A stretch of DNA of 32,100 nt. It comes from Nitrospirota bacterium. Its GTDB lineage: Bacteria > Nitrospirota > Thermodesulfovibrionia > SZUA-242. The stretch spans positions 1 to 32,100 of the forward strand of contig JALUUO010000079.1 of NCBI GenBank assembly GCA_027021335.1, read 5' to 3'. Of this stretch, positions 1 to 7,743 are shown in pieces. The notes below the pieces were generated by a model, which was not told the origin of the DNA, did not search any database, and saw only the letters and a list, made by a program, of their open reading frames with translations. The translations under genes were made by a program, and so were the position numbers. The stretch's first letter is position 1; every line of letters begins with the position of its first letter.

Positions 1-89
1 TTGCACGTGGAGCACTTAAAGCAGCAGCCTGGGTGGTGAGCCAAGATCCAGGTCTTTATACCATGCAGAACGTTTTGGGCATTGTCTGA
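1..89 (+). CDS. dapB: 4-hydroxy-tetrahydrodipicolinate reductase, C-terminal end only (partial)
   Basis: The third forward frame is open from the left edge to a TGA at 87-89 and encodes about 28 residues with the C-terminal signature of DapB: an ARGALKAA helix followed by PGLYTMQNVLG. In the family this end reads roughly 'ARGAL+AA.W....PPGLY.M.DVLGL'. DapB reduces dihydrodipicolinate in lysine and diaminopimelate synthesis in the cytoplasm. The start lies outside the window. The gene marks the left boundary of core DNA: immediately downstream come a transposase relic and then an AT-rich minus-strand cluster. The call rests on a short stretch, but the motif is distinctive. Confidence 0.72.
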   Translation, partial: ARGALKAAAWVVSQDPGLYTMQNVLGIV

Positions 90-170
90 AACCGGATTAT
101 CTTAAAAGCCTGGGTATCGTAAAAAAGTATAGATAATTTAAACTCTCACCTTCCCAACGAGGTGCTAAAC

Positions 171-308
171 ATGATGAACTGCCCGAAATGCCATTCTCAA
201 GAATGTGTTAAAGACGGCATTGTTAAAGACAAGTAAGGCCATTAATGTAAAGCATGCGGATACAGATATACTGGTGAGCACCGTGGAAAGAGTGCCTATA
301 TCTCTTGA
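171..308 (+). pseudogene. IS1-type transposase N-terminal zinc-ribbon relic
   Basis: From ATG 171 the frame reads MMNCPKCHSQECVKDGIVKDK, then two in-frame stops (TAA 234-236 and TAA 243-245), and continues CKACGYRYTGEHRGKSAY to TGA 306-308. The CPKC...CKACGYRYT pattern is the four-cysteine zinc ribbon at the N-terminus of InsA/IS1-family transposases, followed by the usual 'T.EHRGKS' stretch. The rest of the transposase is absent, because the neighbouring E1 beta gene ends at 321 on the other strand. It is therefore a decayed, truncated remnant, probably the scar of an insertion at the left edge of the island. Bases 90-170 hold nothing recognisable. Confidence 0.65.
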
Positions 309-320
309 AGCTATACTTAA

Positions 321-1223
321 TTAACAATCCCTTATAATTTTCTTTACAGTTTCAAAAATCAGCTTACTATCTGGAGCCTCATTCCTATATGGTTTACATA
401 AACACTTGGTTTTATCCAAAAGTCCAAGCGCCTTTACTGGGTATCCAGACGCATCTGACAGCTCATAAGCTATTGAGCGTGCTGCTCCACATATTTCAAA
501 ACTGTTGTCAATCACAAGGCCGAGATTAGTGCGTTTTAATGGTTCAAGCAGCCGATCTGTTATCTCGAAAGGTTTAAGCCACATAATGTGAACTATATTG
601 CAAACTATTCCATCTTCAGCCAACATTTTAGCCGTTTCTTCTAAAGCAAAACGCGGATATGATATACCGTATAAAGTTATATCCGCCTTTTTATGTACTT
701 TATCTTCAAGCTCTTCTGTATTCTGAAAACTACTTCGATGTTCGCTAACAAACATCGGCCTGTCATTTTCCATAAAAACCTCCCATGCTTCTTCATATTC
801 ACCCGGTGTCATAGGTGAACATATGATGAACCCCGGGAAATGCATAAAAACAGAGTGGAGAACACCGGAATGCACGGGTCCCATCCCTTCCGAAGCAAGA
901 GCCCTTATGAAAACTGGCGCTGTTTTGCCGTGAAGCTCCTTTACTTTGGCAGCGTAATTAACAAACGGGCTGGAGTTGAGCATCATAAAATCCTGAAACC
1001 TGACAACAAATATGGGTCGCCTTCCCATCATAGCCGCTCCCACTGCAATCCCAGCGCCGGCAACGTCAGTCATAGGAAGTTCGACAATCCCCTGTACGTT
1101 TGGAACGGTGCCATTTACCCAGCCAAGTGCCGTAATACACTGACCGATCAAAAGACCGCCGTTTTCTTCCAGGTGTTTACGAGAAACTTCTTTTATTGTT
1201 TCAGCTAGAGTTCTTTCTTCCAT
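321..1223 (-). CDS. Thiamine-diphosphate dehydrogenase E1 component, beta subunit-like (transketolase C-half type)
   Basis: 300 residues. This is the beta half of a two-subunit 2-oxoacid dehydrogenase/acetoin-dehydrogenase-type E1 enzyme, the partner of the alpha subunit encoded just upstream. The pyrimidine-binding domain is seen in AGAGIAVGAAMMGRRPIF (about 55-72) and RFQDFM, followed by a transketolase C-terminal domain from about residue 170. The segment that in E1 beta normally reads P-I-x-E-x-G carries the Glu that activates the aminopyrimidine of ThDP; here it reads P-M-T-D-V-A (D53). The start ATG lies inside the end of the alpha gene (19-base overlap) behind a GGAG ribosome site, so the two are translationally coupled. 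No E2 or E3 gene is nearby, so a full dehydrogenase complex is unlikely. A non-oxidative decarboxylase or carboligase is a reasonable alternative, but the substrate is unknown. Confidence 0.8.
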   Translation of the reverse strand: MEERTLAETIKEVSRKHLEENGGLLIGQCITALGWVNGTVPNVQGIVELPMTDVAGAGIAVGAAMMGRRPIFVVRFQDFMMLNSSPFVNYAAKVKELHGKTAPVFIRALASEGMGPVHSGVLHSVFMHFPGFIICSPMTPGEYEEAWEVFMENDRPMFVSEHRSSFQNTEELEDKVHKKADITLYGISYPRFALEETAKMLAEDGIVCNIVHIMWLKPFEITDRLLEPLKRTNLGLVIDNSFEICGAARSIAYELSDASGYPVKALGLLDKTKCLCKPYRNEAPDSKLIFETVKKIIRDC

Positions 1224-2089
1224 AAATTCTCCATTGATCGCTGAACTCTGTCTTCAATTTCGTCTATTGCTTGCTTGTGTCCTAGTTTAATGAGCTCTTG
1301 TTTTACCATTGCATGCCGTTCCCATTCAGGTGGGCCATCGGTTCCAATACCTACATGCCAATTGTTTCTGCATACACGACAGTTAATCAATGCCGGCAAA
1401 TTTTCGGTGAGTTCTTTTGTATAATGCATTATGGACCATGGGTCGTCCGCAACATCCATACAAGGCATTCCGAACCCTTTAGCGATCTTTGTAATTTCCC
1501 AGGAACGTCGTACATCAGTTGTAGTTAAAATTGAAAGGTCATTATCAACGCATACGAAATAAACAGGGAGCTTATGTGTAACGGCAAAACCCATCGCCGC
1601 TAGAACGTAATCCTCTTCTGCGGATCCGTCGCCAAAAAAACAAACAGTTTTTCTTCCACTGGCTAATGCAGCTCCAACCCCTAACGGAACGTTTTCTCCA
1701 ATAAGACCATGGTGACCAAACATAGTTAGTCCGTTCATATGGTATTGGAGGCAGTTCGAACCTCCCTTCCCCTGACTTGTGCCAGCAGGAAGGCCCATTA
1801 ACTCGTCCCTCAGCATTACCGGATTGCCTCCAAAAGTTAGATATATGTCGTGTGCACGGTGTTGTGCAAAGATCATGTAGCTTCGTAACTCAAAAGAAAG
1901 AGCTGCGGCTACCGCTTCTTGACCGGTAGACAGGTAAACGAACTTAGGTTCGCCTTTCTTCTTTATCACTTCAATTAAACCTTTTTCAAACCATCTGACA
2001 AGGCATATACGTTCATATAGCTTTAAGGATAGTTCTGTGGAAAACTGTTTCGCAATTCCGGATTTTACATTAAGATCTGGAGTTCTCAT
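1205..2089 (-). CDS. Thiamine-diphosphate dehydrogenase E1 component, alpha subunit-like
   Basis: 294 residues, somewhat shorter than typical PDH/AcoA alpha subunits (about 320-360). ThDP-binding signature: FGDGSAEEDY near 152-161 with the closing N about 30 residues later (VDNDLS), preceded by the GHHGLIGENVPLGVGAAL segment that lines the active-site channel. The beginning (YERICLVRWFEKGL, STGQEAVAAAL) matches the family. Its ATG overlaps the stop of the HAD gene as ATGA, and it overlaps the beta gene downstream. E1 alpha/beta pairs without lipoyl E2 genes also occur in surface-sugar and secondary-metabolite clusters, where they act on unusual keto substrates. The surrounding sugar-nucleotide-type genes favour that reading here, but it is inference. 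Confidence 0.82.
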   Translation of the reverse strand: MRTPDLNVKSGIAKQFSTELSLKLYERICLVRWFEKGLIEVIKKKGEPKFVYLSTGQEAVAAALSFELRSYMIFAQHRAHDIYLTFGGNPVMLRDELMGLPAGTSQGKGGSNCLQYHMNGLTMFGHHGLIGENVPLGVGAALASGRKTVCFFGDGSAEEDYVLAAMGFAVTHKLPVYFVCVDNDLSILTTTDVRRSWEITKIAKGFGMPCMDVADDPWSIMHYTKELTENLPALINCRVCRNNWHVGIGTDGPPEWERHAMVKQELIKLGHKQAIDEIEDRVQRSMENLWKKEL

Positions 2090-2736
2090 AGCCTATTTCC
2101 GTTAATAGCATTCATACAATTTCTAAGCTCGACAATATTTTCTATAATAAAATCCGCCTTTGAAAGATAACGTCTATCAAGAGTAGAACATATAGCTACG
2201 CATTCCATGTTCGCCTTTTTTGCTGATTCAATTCCCAAAGGTGCATTTTCAACAACCAGGCAGTAAGAAGAGTCAACATTGAGATTTTTTGACGCCAGCA
2301 AATAAGGCTCCGGTGCGGGTTTGGGGTTTTCAACTTTATCTCCGGTAACAATCGTTTCAAATTTTCCAAGGAAATCTGGAGGAACGGTTCTATGCAACCT
2401 TTTGTAGGTGGCACCACTGACCAGTCCCAGCTTGAATTGCGATCTAATCCCCTCTATCAAATCCAAAACTCCAGGGTAAAACATAAACGAATTATGTTCT
2501 AAGTAATGTTTTTCTTTAATTTCAACTATTTTTATGGCAAGCGATTTACTCATACTGTGTTTTCCTAGTATGGTTTTCGCCACACCTCTTGCATCAAGAC
2601 CCTCCAGTAAGAAGTATTTCGTCTTGTCCAGTTGAATACCAACAGATCTGAATGCGTAGGCCCATGCATTATAGTTATCTTCCATAGTTTTCCCTATAAC
2701 TCCATCGAAATCGAATAATATTGCTTTGTATCTCAT
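2086..2736 (-). CDS. HAD superfamily hydrolase (beta-phosphoglucomutase/phosphatase-like)
   Basis: 216 residues. Motif I is DFDGVIGKT near 9-17 (nucleophile Asp and acid/base Asp), followed by a helical cap (about 18-85), motif II at VSGAT, motif III Lys in NPKPAPEPY, and motif IV VVENAPLGIESA. These place it in HAD subfamily IA, which covers phosphoglycolate phosphatase, beta-phosphoglucomutase and many sugar-phosphate phosphatases. The substrate cannot be read from sequence. It is coupled to both neighbours by ATGA overlaps (cupin upstream, E1 alpha downstream). A role in dephosphorylating a sugar-phosphate intermediate of the cluster is a plausible inference. Confidence 0.82.
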   Translation of the reverse strand: MRYKAILFDFDGVIGKTMEDNYNAWAYAFRSVGIQLDKTKYFLLEGLDARGVAKTILGKHSMSKSLAIKIVEIKEKHYLEHNSFMFYPGVLDLIEGIRSQFKLGLVSGATYKRLHRTVPPDFLGKFETIVTGDKVENPKPAPEPYLLASKNLNVDSSYCLVVENAPLGIESAKKANMECVAICSTLDRRYLSKADFIIENIVELRNCMNAINGNRL

Positions 2737-3524
2737 AATGTTTTATTTAGTTCAATTTTCATAAAAAGAGTTTCAGAATCGATTTTCAGCCCTTCCAATC
2801 CCTCTAGATACGTACCCGACTCCGTTTCCCCGGTATCCACCGCAATGGAGCCTTCAGCTTCAAGCAGCGTTCCCTTGCAAACACAGTATATCGACGATTT
2901 CGATATAGTGAAATTTCTTTTGAACTCACTATCCGATTTAAAAAACTCCATCGATACAGAACAGTTTGGACCAACGCCGTATTTTTTCCCCAAACAGTTA
3001 TCGTTTTCAAAGTAGAAGTAGTTAAAACCCTGCAGGTTCTCAGTGGCCATCTGGTTTATTCCTTCAAAGCTTGTGTCCCTTCTACCATAGTTATCTTCAA
3101 GCCTTACAAGGTCAAGTTTATCTGGAGGCGCTTCAATCTCAAGTAGATGTATACCTTCCAAAGACAACGCTTTTGTTCCATGAAATACTGCTGCTTCAAT
3201 AATTACGGCTTCTCCGGCTGATAGAAAATTACGGTATCTGAAGGTATTGCATAGGGCATTTCCTGAAAGTAGAACAAGTGATGTCCTCTTCATGGGATGG
3301 CTGTGCATTGACGTTGAATGATCTTTTTTTATATACAAGAGCCATATGGCAACGTTTTCATTTTCAAAAATAAGAAATTCATGTCCCCAGGGTTTTATGA
3401 CAACCTTGTTTTTATAATTTGCTGGTTGGTTCTGCTGTTCTATTTCCTTACACTTTGCAAACCGTTCTTTCAGCTTTAGTTTGTCTTTATGAGATAGAGT
3501 TATTCTTTTTGTTGAAGATGCCAT
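2733..3524 (-). CDS. Cupin-fold protein, mannose-6-phosphate isomerase-like
   Basis: 263 residues with a cupin core near 42-150. The opening VIKPWGHEFLIFENEN resembles the 'KPWG.E....' start of type II phosphomannose isomerase C-domains. The metal-binding strand is HSHPMKRTSLVLLSG (His-x-His), and a later strand carries AVFHGTKAL (third His). A C-terminal part (about 165-263) looks like a second, degenerate cupin without obvious metal ligands. Such proteins isomerise or epimerise sugar phosphates or nucleotide sugars, or simply bind sugar. The protein begins with a Lys-rich helix (about 10-30). Its end overlaps the HAD start by 4 bases. The exact reaction is not assignable. Confidence 0.6.
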   Translation of the reverse strand: MASSTKRITLSHKDKLKLKERFAKCKEIEQQNQPANYKNKVVIKPWGHEFLIFENENVAIWLLYIKKDHSTSMHSHPMKRTSLVLLSGNALCNTFRYRNFLSAGEAVIIEAAVFHGTKALSLEGIHLLEIEAPPDKLDLVRLEDNYGRRDTSFEGINQMATENLQGFNYFYFENDNCLGKKYGVGPNCSVSMEFFKSDSEFKRNFTISKSSIYCVCKGTLLEAEGSIAVDTGETESGTYLEGLEGLKIDSETLFMKIELNKTL

Positions 3525-3543
3525 TTCTTTTCTAAATTCTTAG

Positions 3544-4494
3544 CTAGTTTAAAACCAACACTTTACTATGCAACTTTGCAAGCAAATCCTTGTACACAAG
3601 GTTTATTCCCTCTTCCAGTCCAATATTATATTTCCAGCCTAAGGAGTTAATTTTTGAGACGTCCGACACCTTTCTAAAAACTCCTTCAGGCCTGGAGGGG
3701 TCATAGATTATATCACCTTCATATCCAACTGTTTTTTTAATGATCTCGGCCAATTCTGCAATTGTACAGTCTTCTCCAGTAGCAATGTTGAAGACATCGT
3801 TTCCATGGTATTCTTCCATCAATAGAATACATGCCCTGGCCAAATCGTCCACATAAAGCAAATCCCTTGATGCTCGGCCGGAACCCCAAAGAACGACTTC
3901 GGATTTTCCGTTTTCCTTAGCTTCATGGAACTTTCTTATGAGTGCCGGTACGACAAGCGAGTTCATTCTTTCATACTTTTGGTTTGGTCCGTAAAGATTT
4001 GTTGGAATAACTGTAATGAAGTCCGTTCCATATTGACGATTATATGATTCACACATTTTAAGGCCAGTTATTTTTGCAACGGCGAAAGGTTCATTTGTAG
4101 GTTCCAGTGAACCTGTAAGGATGTATTCTTCCTTCATCGGCTGTGGACAATGTTTCGGATAAATCGATGAGCAAGCAAAAAACATCAATTTTCTAACCTC
4201 ATGAAGGAATGAAAGATGAATGACATTGCTCTGCATTGCAATATTCTCGTATATAAAATCAGCACGATATGTCTGGTTTGCGTATATACCCCCTTGCTTG
4301 GCAGCAGCCATAAATACATAATCCGGTTTTTCTTCCTTGAAGAAATCCTTCACCGCATTGTAATCAAGCAGATCGAGTGTATCGCGCGAACGGGTAACAA
4401 TATTCTCGTACTTTTTAGCCTTGAGTTTCTTAACAATTGCCGAACCCACCATTCCAGTGTTTCCAGCAACGTATATTTTTACCCCTTTATCCAT
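3544..4494 (-). CDS. GDP-L-fucose synthase homologue with altered catalytic residues (extended SDR)
   Basis: 316 residues, full length for the GDP-4-keto-6-deoxymannose epimerase/reductase family (WcaG/Fcl). Highly family-like: AGNTGMVGSAI (Rossmann, 10-20), DLLDYNAVKDFF, AAAKQGGIYANQTYRADFIY, EPTNEP, KMCESYNRQYG, PTNLYGPNQ, VVLWGSG, LYVDDLA. By direct reading against E. coli Fcl with an offset of +1, the known catalytic positions are changed: Ser107 is C108, Cys109 is S110, Tyr136 is F137 (the YxxxK motif reads FAVAK) and His179 is L180. Lys140 is kept as K141. A normal GDP-fucose synthase activity is therefore doubtful, and no GDP-mannose dehydratase gene is visible. It sits 19 bases from both neighbours in the cluster. 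The fold assignment is firm, but the function is open. Confidence 0.85.
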   Translation of the reverse strand: MDKGVKIYVAGNTGMVGSAIVKKLKAKKYENIVTRSRDTLDLLDYNAVKDFFKEEKPDYVFMAAAKQGGIYANQTYRADFIYENIAMQSNVIHLSFLHEVRKLMFFACSSIYPKHCPQPMKEEYILTGSLEPTNEPFAVAKITGLKMCESYNRQYGTDFITVIPTNLYGPNQKYERMNSLVVPALIRKFHEAKENGKSEVVLWGSGRASRDLLYVDDLARACILLMEEYHGNDVFNIATGEDCTIAELAEIIKKTVGYEGDIIYDPSRPEGVFRKVSDVSKINSLGWKYNIGLEEGINLVYKDLLAKLHSKVLVLN

Positions 4495-4513
4495 AAGACA
4501 GTTCCCCGGATTT

Positions 4514-5035
4514 CTATTGATTCTTTTTCTCCATATACTTGATTATAGATTTCATAAAATCACTGTTATTGTTGTAATGAGGTGATGTAATTATGTTGTC
4601 GTCCAATACAACTGGAACCTTATGCTGGTAGTCTGCTCCTGAATTTCGTACATCGGCTTCGATACTCCAGTATGCGGTTATTTTCCTTCCTTTTGTAATT
4701 CCAGCTGAGATGAGTATCCATGGCCCATGGCAAATGGCTGCGATAAGTTTTTTATTCTCGTCCATCTTACGTATAAACTCCAGAACCTCCGACAAGAGCC
4801 TTACCCTATCGGGAGCTTCAAATCCCCCCGGGAGGACAACAAGATCAAAGTTTTTTTCATCAAGATCTTTTGTATCCATGGTTGCCCGGGCAGGGACACC
4901 ATATTTGCCATACACAATACTACAATCCTTCGTAGCAACCTCCACTTCATATCCAGCCTCTTTTAAGCGGTAAAAAGGATAAACATACTCTTCATCCTGA
5001 AACCCTGGACCTGTAATAATTACTGAACGAACCAT
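4514..5035 (-). CDS. DJ-1/PfpI family protein
   Basis: 173 residues, the usual size for a one-domain PfpI/YhbO/YraA protein. The nucleophilic elbow is AAICHGPWIL (Cys near 101, followed by the family's His), and the acidic partner lies in GPGFQDEEYVYP near 9-20. VVLPGGFEAPD and ITAYWSIEADVRNSGA are also typical of the class I glutamine amidotransferase-like fold. Family members act as proteases, deglycases, glyoxalase III enzymes or hydratases. In this cluster a role on reactive keto-sugars or aldehydes would fit, but that is inference. The start is supported by AAGGAG six bases upstream of the ATG. Confidence 0.85.
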   Translation of the reverse strand: MVRSVIITGPGFQDEEYVYPFYRLKEAGYEVEVATKDCSIVYGKYGVPARATMDTKDLDEKNFDLVVLPGGFEAPDRVRLLSEVLEFIRKMDENKKLIAAICHGPWILISAGITKGRKITAYWSIEADVRNSGADYQHKVPVVLDDNIITSPHYNNNSDFMKSIIKYMEKKNQ

Positions 5036-5082
5036 ACAATACTCCTTATATCGGTTAATAAAGTTAAAATCCTATAGTAACA

Positions 5083-6642
5083 TTACAACGAAAGTTTTCC
5101 GGCAGTCCACACCTGGAACTGGCTTTGCCGATTTAACTCAGATTTTGTTCTTTCCCCGGAAGCTACCTTGATAATCAATCCCAACAAATCATCACTTAGG
5201 CTGTTTTTGAGAAAATTGCCGTTTTCAGATAGAAGACTTCCAGCATCGAAATCAATATCATCAGGCATTTTTTCATAAAGCTCTGTTGTTGACGAAATTT
5301 TTATTGTCGGAACAATTGCATTACCAGTAACTGTTCCCTTACCCGTTGAAAAACATATTATATTGGCTCCAGAAGCTACCATGCCAGTAACTGACTCAAT
5401 ATCATTACCTGGACCCTGCATAAGATTCAGCCCTCGCTTAGTCAACTTTTCTCCATATTCCAATATGTCGGTTATAGCGCTTGTCCCTCCTTTTGCTACA
5501 GCACCAATGCTTTTTATACAGCTGTTAATTAGCCCACCTGCCTCGTTTTCTGGGACCAGATTGTCACCCATATCTACACCAAGTTTATTGGCGATATCAC
5601 TATACCATTCCATTATCTTTTTAAACTTTGAAATAACATTTCTATCTTTCATGCGCTGAATTAATATATGTTCGGCTCCTATCATCTCAGGCACTTCCGA
5701 TAGAATTGCGCTGCCCTTATTTGAGACAATCTTATCTATTGCGCTGCCTATTAATGGATTGGCAGTAATTCCAGAAAAAGAATCCGATGCACCGCATTCC
5801 GTTCCAACAATTAGGTCTGCTACAAGACATTGTTCTCTCTCAATATCATTGACTTTGGAGAGTCTATTTTCGATAATATCCAAACTTTTCTTAATGGTTT
5901 TTTGTGTACCTCCTTCCTGCTGGATTGTGACCCAATCAACAGTTTTTGAAGGCGAAATATTTATTTTTTCTATACAAGCGTTTAAGACGTCGTAATTAGT
6001 TTGCTCACATCCCAAATCTACTATAAGTGTGCCGCCGATGTTAGGGTGGTTTACAAAATTCATCAAGACTAGCAGGAAACGGTCTATCTGAATATTACTT
6101 GCGCAACCACACCCTTCAGTATTTGGAATTGTTGCAATACCATCGATATTTTTATATTTACCTTGTTCCAAATAACGTTCATTAGCAGCTCTAGATATCT
6201 GGAGAGCGGTCTCACTAGCGCATTGAGAAGTGGGGACAATAAGATAGTAATTTCGCGTTCCTATTTTACCACCTTCCCTCTTAAATCCTTTGAAGGTTTT
6301 TGTACGATATGTCTTTTCATATAAGGTTTTGGGTGGACTGGATTCTATTTCATAGTTTAGATAGGTATATATATCTCTGACTTTATTAGGATGGATGATA
6401 TCACCACTTTCAATGCCTTTAGAAATACCAAAAGTATATCCGTACTGGACAATTGGCTCACCTTCTGGTATGTTTTTAATTGCGAATCGTTGTCCCTTTT
6501 TTATTCCACACTTTAATAGCACTGTTTCCTTTTTCCAACTAATTGCCGTACCAGCCTTAAAATCCTTTTTACTTACAGCTACATTGTCCTTTTCAGGATT
6601 AACAATTATACATTCCTTAAAGTTTATTGATTCCTTTAACAT
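5083..6642 (-). CDS. Altronate/galactarate dehydratase family protein (UxaA-type, full length)
   Basis: 519 residues from the ATG at 6642. An N-terminal SAF-type domain (about 5-90) is fused to the large altronate-dehydratase domain, as in E. coli UxaA. Recognisable family blocks: GGKIGTRNYYLIVPT, NTEGCGCASN (Cys near 178 and 180), DLGCEQTN, GTECGASDSFSGITANPLIG, ENEAGGL and MQGPGNDIESVTGMVASGA. The family dehydrates sugar acids such as altronate or galactarate to 2-keto-3-deoxy acids with an iron cofactor; relatives split sulfolactate. No uronate isomerase or KDG kinase/aldolase is present, so the catabolic hexuronate pathway is not supported locally. The product, a 2-keto-3-deoxy acid, would be a suitable substrate for the nearby E1 pair, which is inference. 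A TTG two codons upstream is an alternative start; the ATG overlaps the stop of a small upstream ORF. Confidence 0.8.
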   Translation of the reverse strand: MLKESINFKECIIVNPEKDNVAVSKKDFKAGTAISWKKETVLLKCGIKKGQRFAIKNIPEGEPIVQYGYTFGISKGIESGDIIHPNKVRDIYTYLNYEIESSPPKTLYEKTYRTKTFKGFKREGGKIGTRNYYLIVPTSQCASETALQISRAANERYLEQGKYKNIDGIATIPNTEGCGCASNIQIDRFLLVLMNFVNHPNIGGTLIVDLGCEQTNYDVLNACIEKINISPSKTVDWVTIQQEGGTQKTIKKSLDIIENRLSKVNDIEREQCLVADLIVGTECGASDSFSGITANPLIGSAIDKIVSNKGSAILSEVPEMIGAEHILIQRMKDRNVISKFKKIMEWYSDIANKLGVDMGDNLVPENEAGGLINSCIKSIGAVAKGGTSAITDILEYGEKLTKRGLNLMQGPGNDIESVTGMVASGANIICFSTGKGTVTGNAIVPTIKISSTTELYEKMPDDIDFDAGSLLSENGNFLKNSLSDDLLGLIIKVASGERTKSELNRQSQFQVWTAGKLSL

Positions 6643-6722
6643 ATACAAACCTTACAGCCACATAAATATTCGATTTCAGATAAAACCATTGAGCCATCGG
6701 ACCTGCTGTTAATGGCGTGCAT
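6636..6722 (-). CDS. Candidate small Cys-rich peptide or leader ORF upstream of the dehydratase gene
   Basis: An ATG at 6722 follows a perfect AGGAGG (minus strand, 6734-6729) with 6-base spacing, the strongest ribosome site in the cluster. It opens a 28-codon frame ending at TAA 6638-6636. The C-terminal third reads EYLCGCKVCIC, four cysteines in eight residues. Its last codons overlap the start of the dehydratase gene in another frame, which suggests translational coupling. It fills the only sizeable gap (121 bases) of the minus-strand cluster. It may be a leader or regulatory peptide, a metal-binding or modified peptide, or a chance ORF using a ribosome site that really serves the dehydratase through reinitiation. 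I recognise no homologue. Confidence 0.35.
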   Translation of the reverse strand: MHAINSRSDGSMVLSEIEYLCGCKVCIC

Positions 6723-6769
6723 TTATTTCCTCCTGAATCGATATTGCCACAGTGTTCCCACGGTTGTGA

Positions 6770-7741
6770 CTACCTGTTATAGGTATGCCCCTCTTCTTGA
6801 CACGTCTTAAACCAATCGACCAGATCATACAGCCCTTCTTCAAGAGAAATCTCCGGTCTGAATCCAAGCGTTTCCTCTGCTTTAGAACAATCAACCGCCC
6901 TTACAGGAATAGTTGTTGGCTTGGAATCATCGAAAACAACGTCTGTTTCTGAGCGTCCGGCAGCTCTCATAATTATTCTGGCAACATCAGCAATAGTAGC
7001 AGTTTTTCCATACCCTATATTAACTGGATCCGAGGCAGAACCTTTGCTTAAAAGGAGCAAACATCCACGAATCATATCGGAAATATGAAGAAAATCTCGT
7101 TGTTCGTTTCCTGATCCCCATACTACGAGAGGGCTTTCGCCGGATAACACGCGACGAATGAGCGAAGGAATAACGTGATCAGAATTATCATGTTGCCCAT
7201 ATATAGCAGTTGGACGACAGATCATTACCTGTAAAGGGGAGGTTCTGCTAACGTAATCTCCCAGCAATTCAAAATAACGTCGCATCCAGCCATAGCCGAA
7301 GTACACAGGCGCTGGAGGAGCTTTCCACATATCTTCCTCTTGGACCGGATGGTCGAAGGGGGGGTATCCTGCTGTACTGCTTGAAAAAATGAGGATCTTT
7401 TCACAATGCATAGAAGCCGCTTCCAGCAATCTGGAGGACATAACCAGGTTCTCCACTATTGGCGAAAGCAGGTTTGAACGAATATTTCCTGCATTGGCAA
7501 CACTTCCAGCAGCATGAATCACATAATCCATCCCTTTGCAAACCCTTGCGCAATCTTCCGGCATGGTAAGGTCAGCTTGTACTAGATCAACAACATTCGG
7601 CAGAAACGGAGAGGGTTGATTGTGGAGTGTGGTTCTTACATGCACACCGGTATTCAACAGTGTTTCAACAAAGTTTCGCCCAATAAAACCACTCCCACCA
7701 GTTATTAAGACCTTCCTGCTTTTCAGAAAAGTTAGGTCCAT
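6770..7741 (-). CDS. NAD-dependent epimerase/dehydratase (extended SDR, sugar-nucleotide type)
   Basis: 323 residues. Rossmann motif GGSGFIG (15-21), acidic QADLTMPEDC, HAAGSVA, active-site strand FSSSTAGY (about 119-126), substrate-side blocks RPTAIYGQ, NSDHVIPSLIRR, VVWGSGNEQRDFLH and VNIGYG. The catalytic Tyr motif aligns as YGWMR (Y150...R154), so the expected Lys of YxxxK is Arg. The substrate blocks resemble GDP-fucose-synthase relatives more than UDP-glucose epimerases. The stop of the radical SAM gene is 2 bases before this ATG, and CGGAG just upstream serves as ribosome site. Substrate and direction are unknown. Confidence 0.82.
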   Translation of the reverse strand: MDLTFLKSRKVLITGGSGFIGRNFVETLLNTGVHVRTTLHNQPSPFLPNVVDLVQADLTMPEDCARVCKGMDYVIHAAGSVANAGNIRSNLLSPIVENLVMSSRLLEAASMHCEKILIFSSSTAGYPPFDHPVQEEDMWKAPPAPVYFGYGWMRRYFELLGDYVSRTSPLQVMICRPTAIYGQHDNSDHVIPSLIRRVLSGESPLVVWGSGNEQRDFLHISDMIRGCLLLLSKGSASDPVNIGYGKTATIADVARIIMRAAGRSETDVVFDDSKPTTIPVRAVDCSKAEETLGFRPEISLEEGLYDLVDWFKTCQEEGHTYNR

Positions 7742-7743
7742 AA

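Noticed and set aside
83-136. Open frame after dapB ending LKSLGIVKKYR
   Set aside because: It is out of frame with dapB, lacks a start codon and ribosome site, and the DapB end is already complete at 89.
5083-6642. Hexuronate catabolic operon (uxaA context)
   Set aside because: No uronate isomerase, altronate oxidoreductase, KDG kinase or aldolase is present; neighbours are sugar-nucleotide-type and ThDP enzymes.
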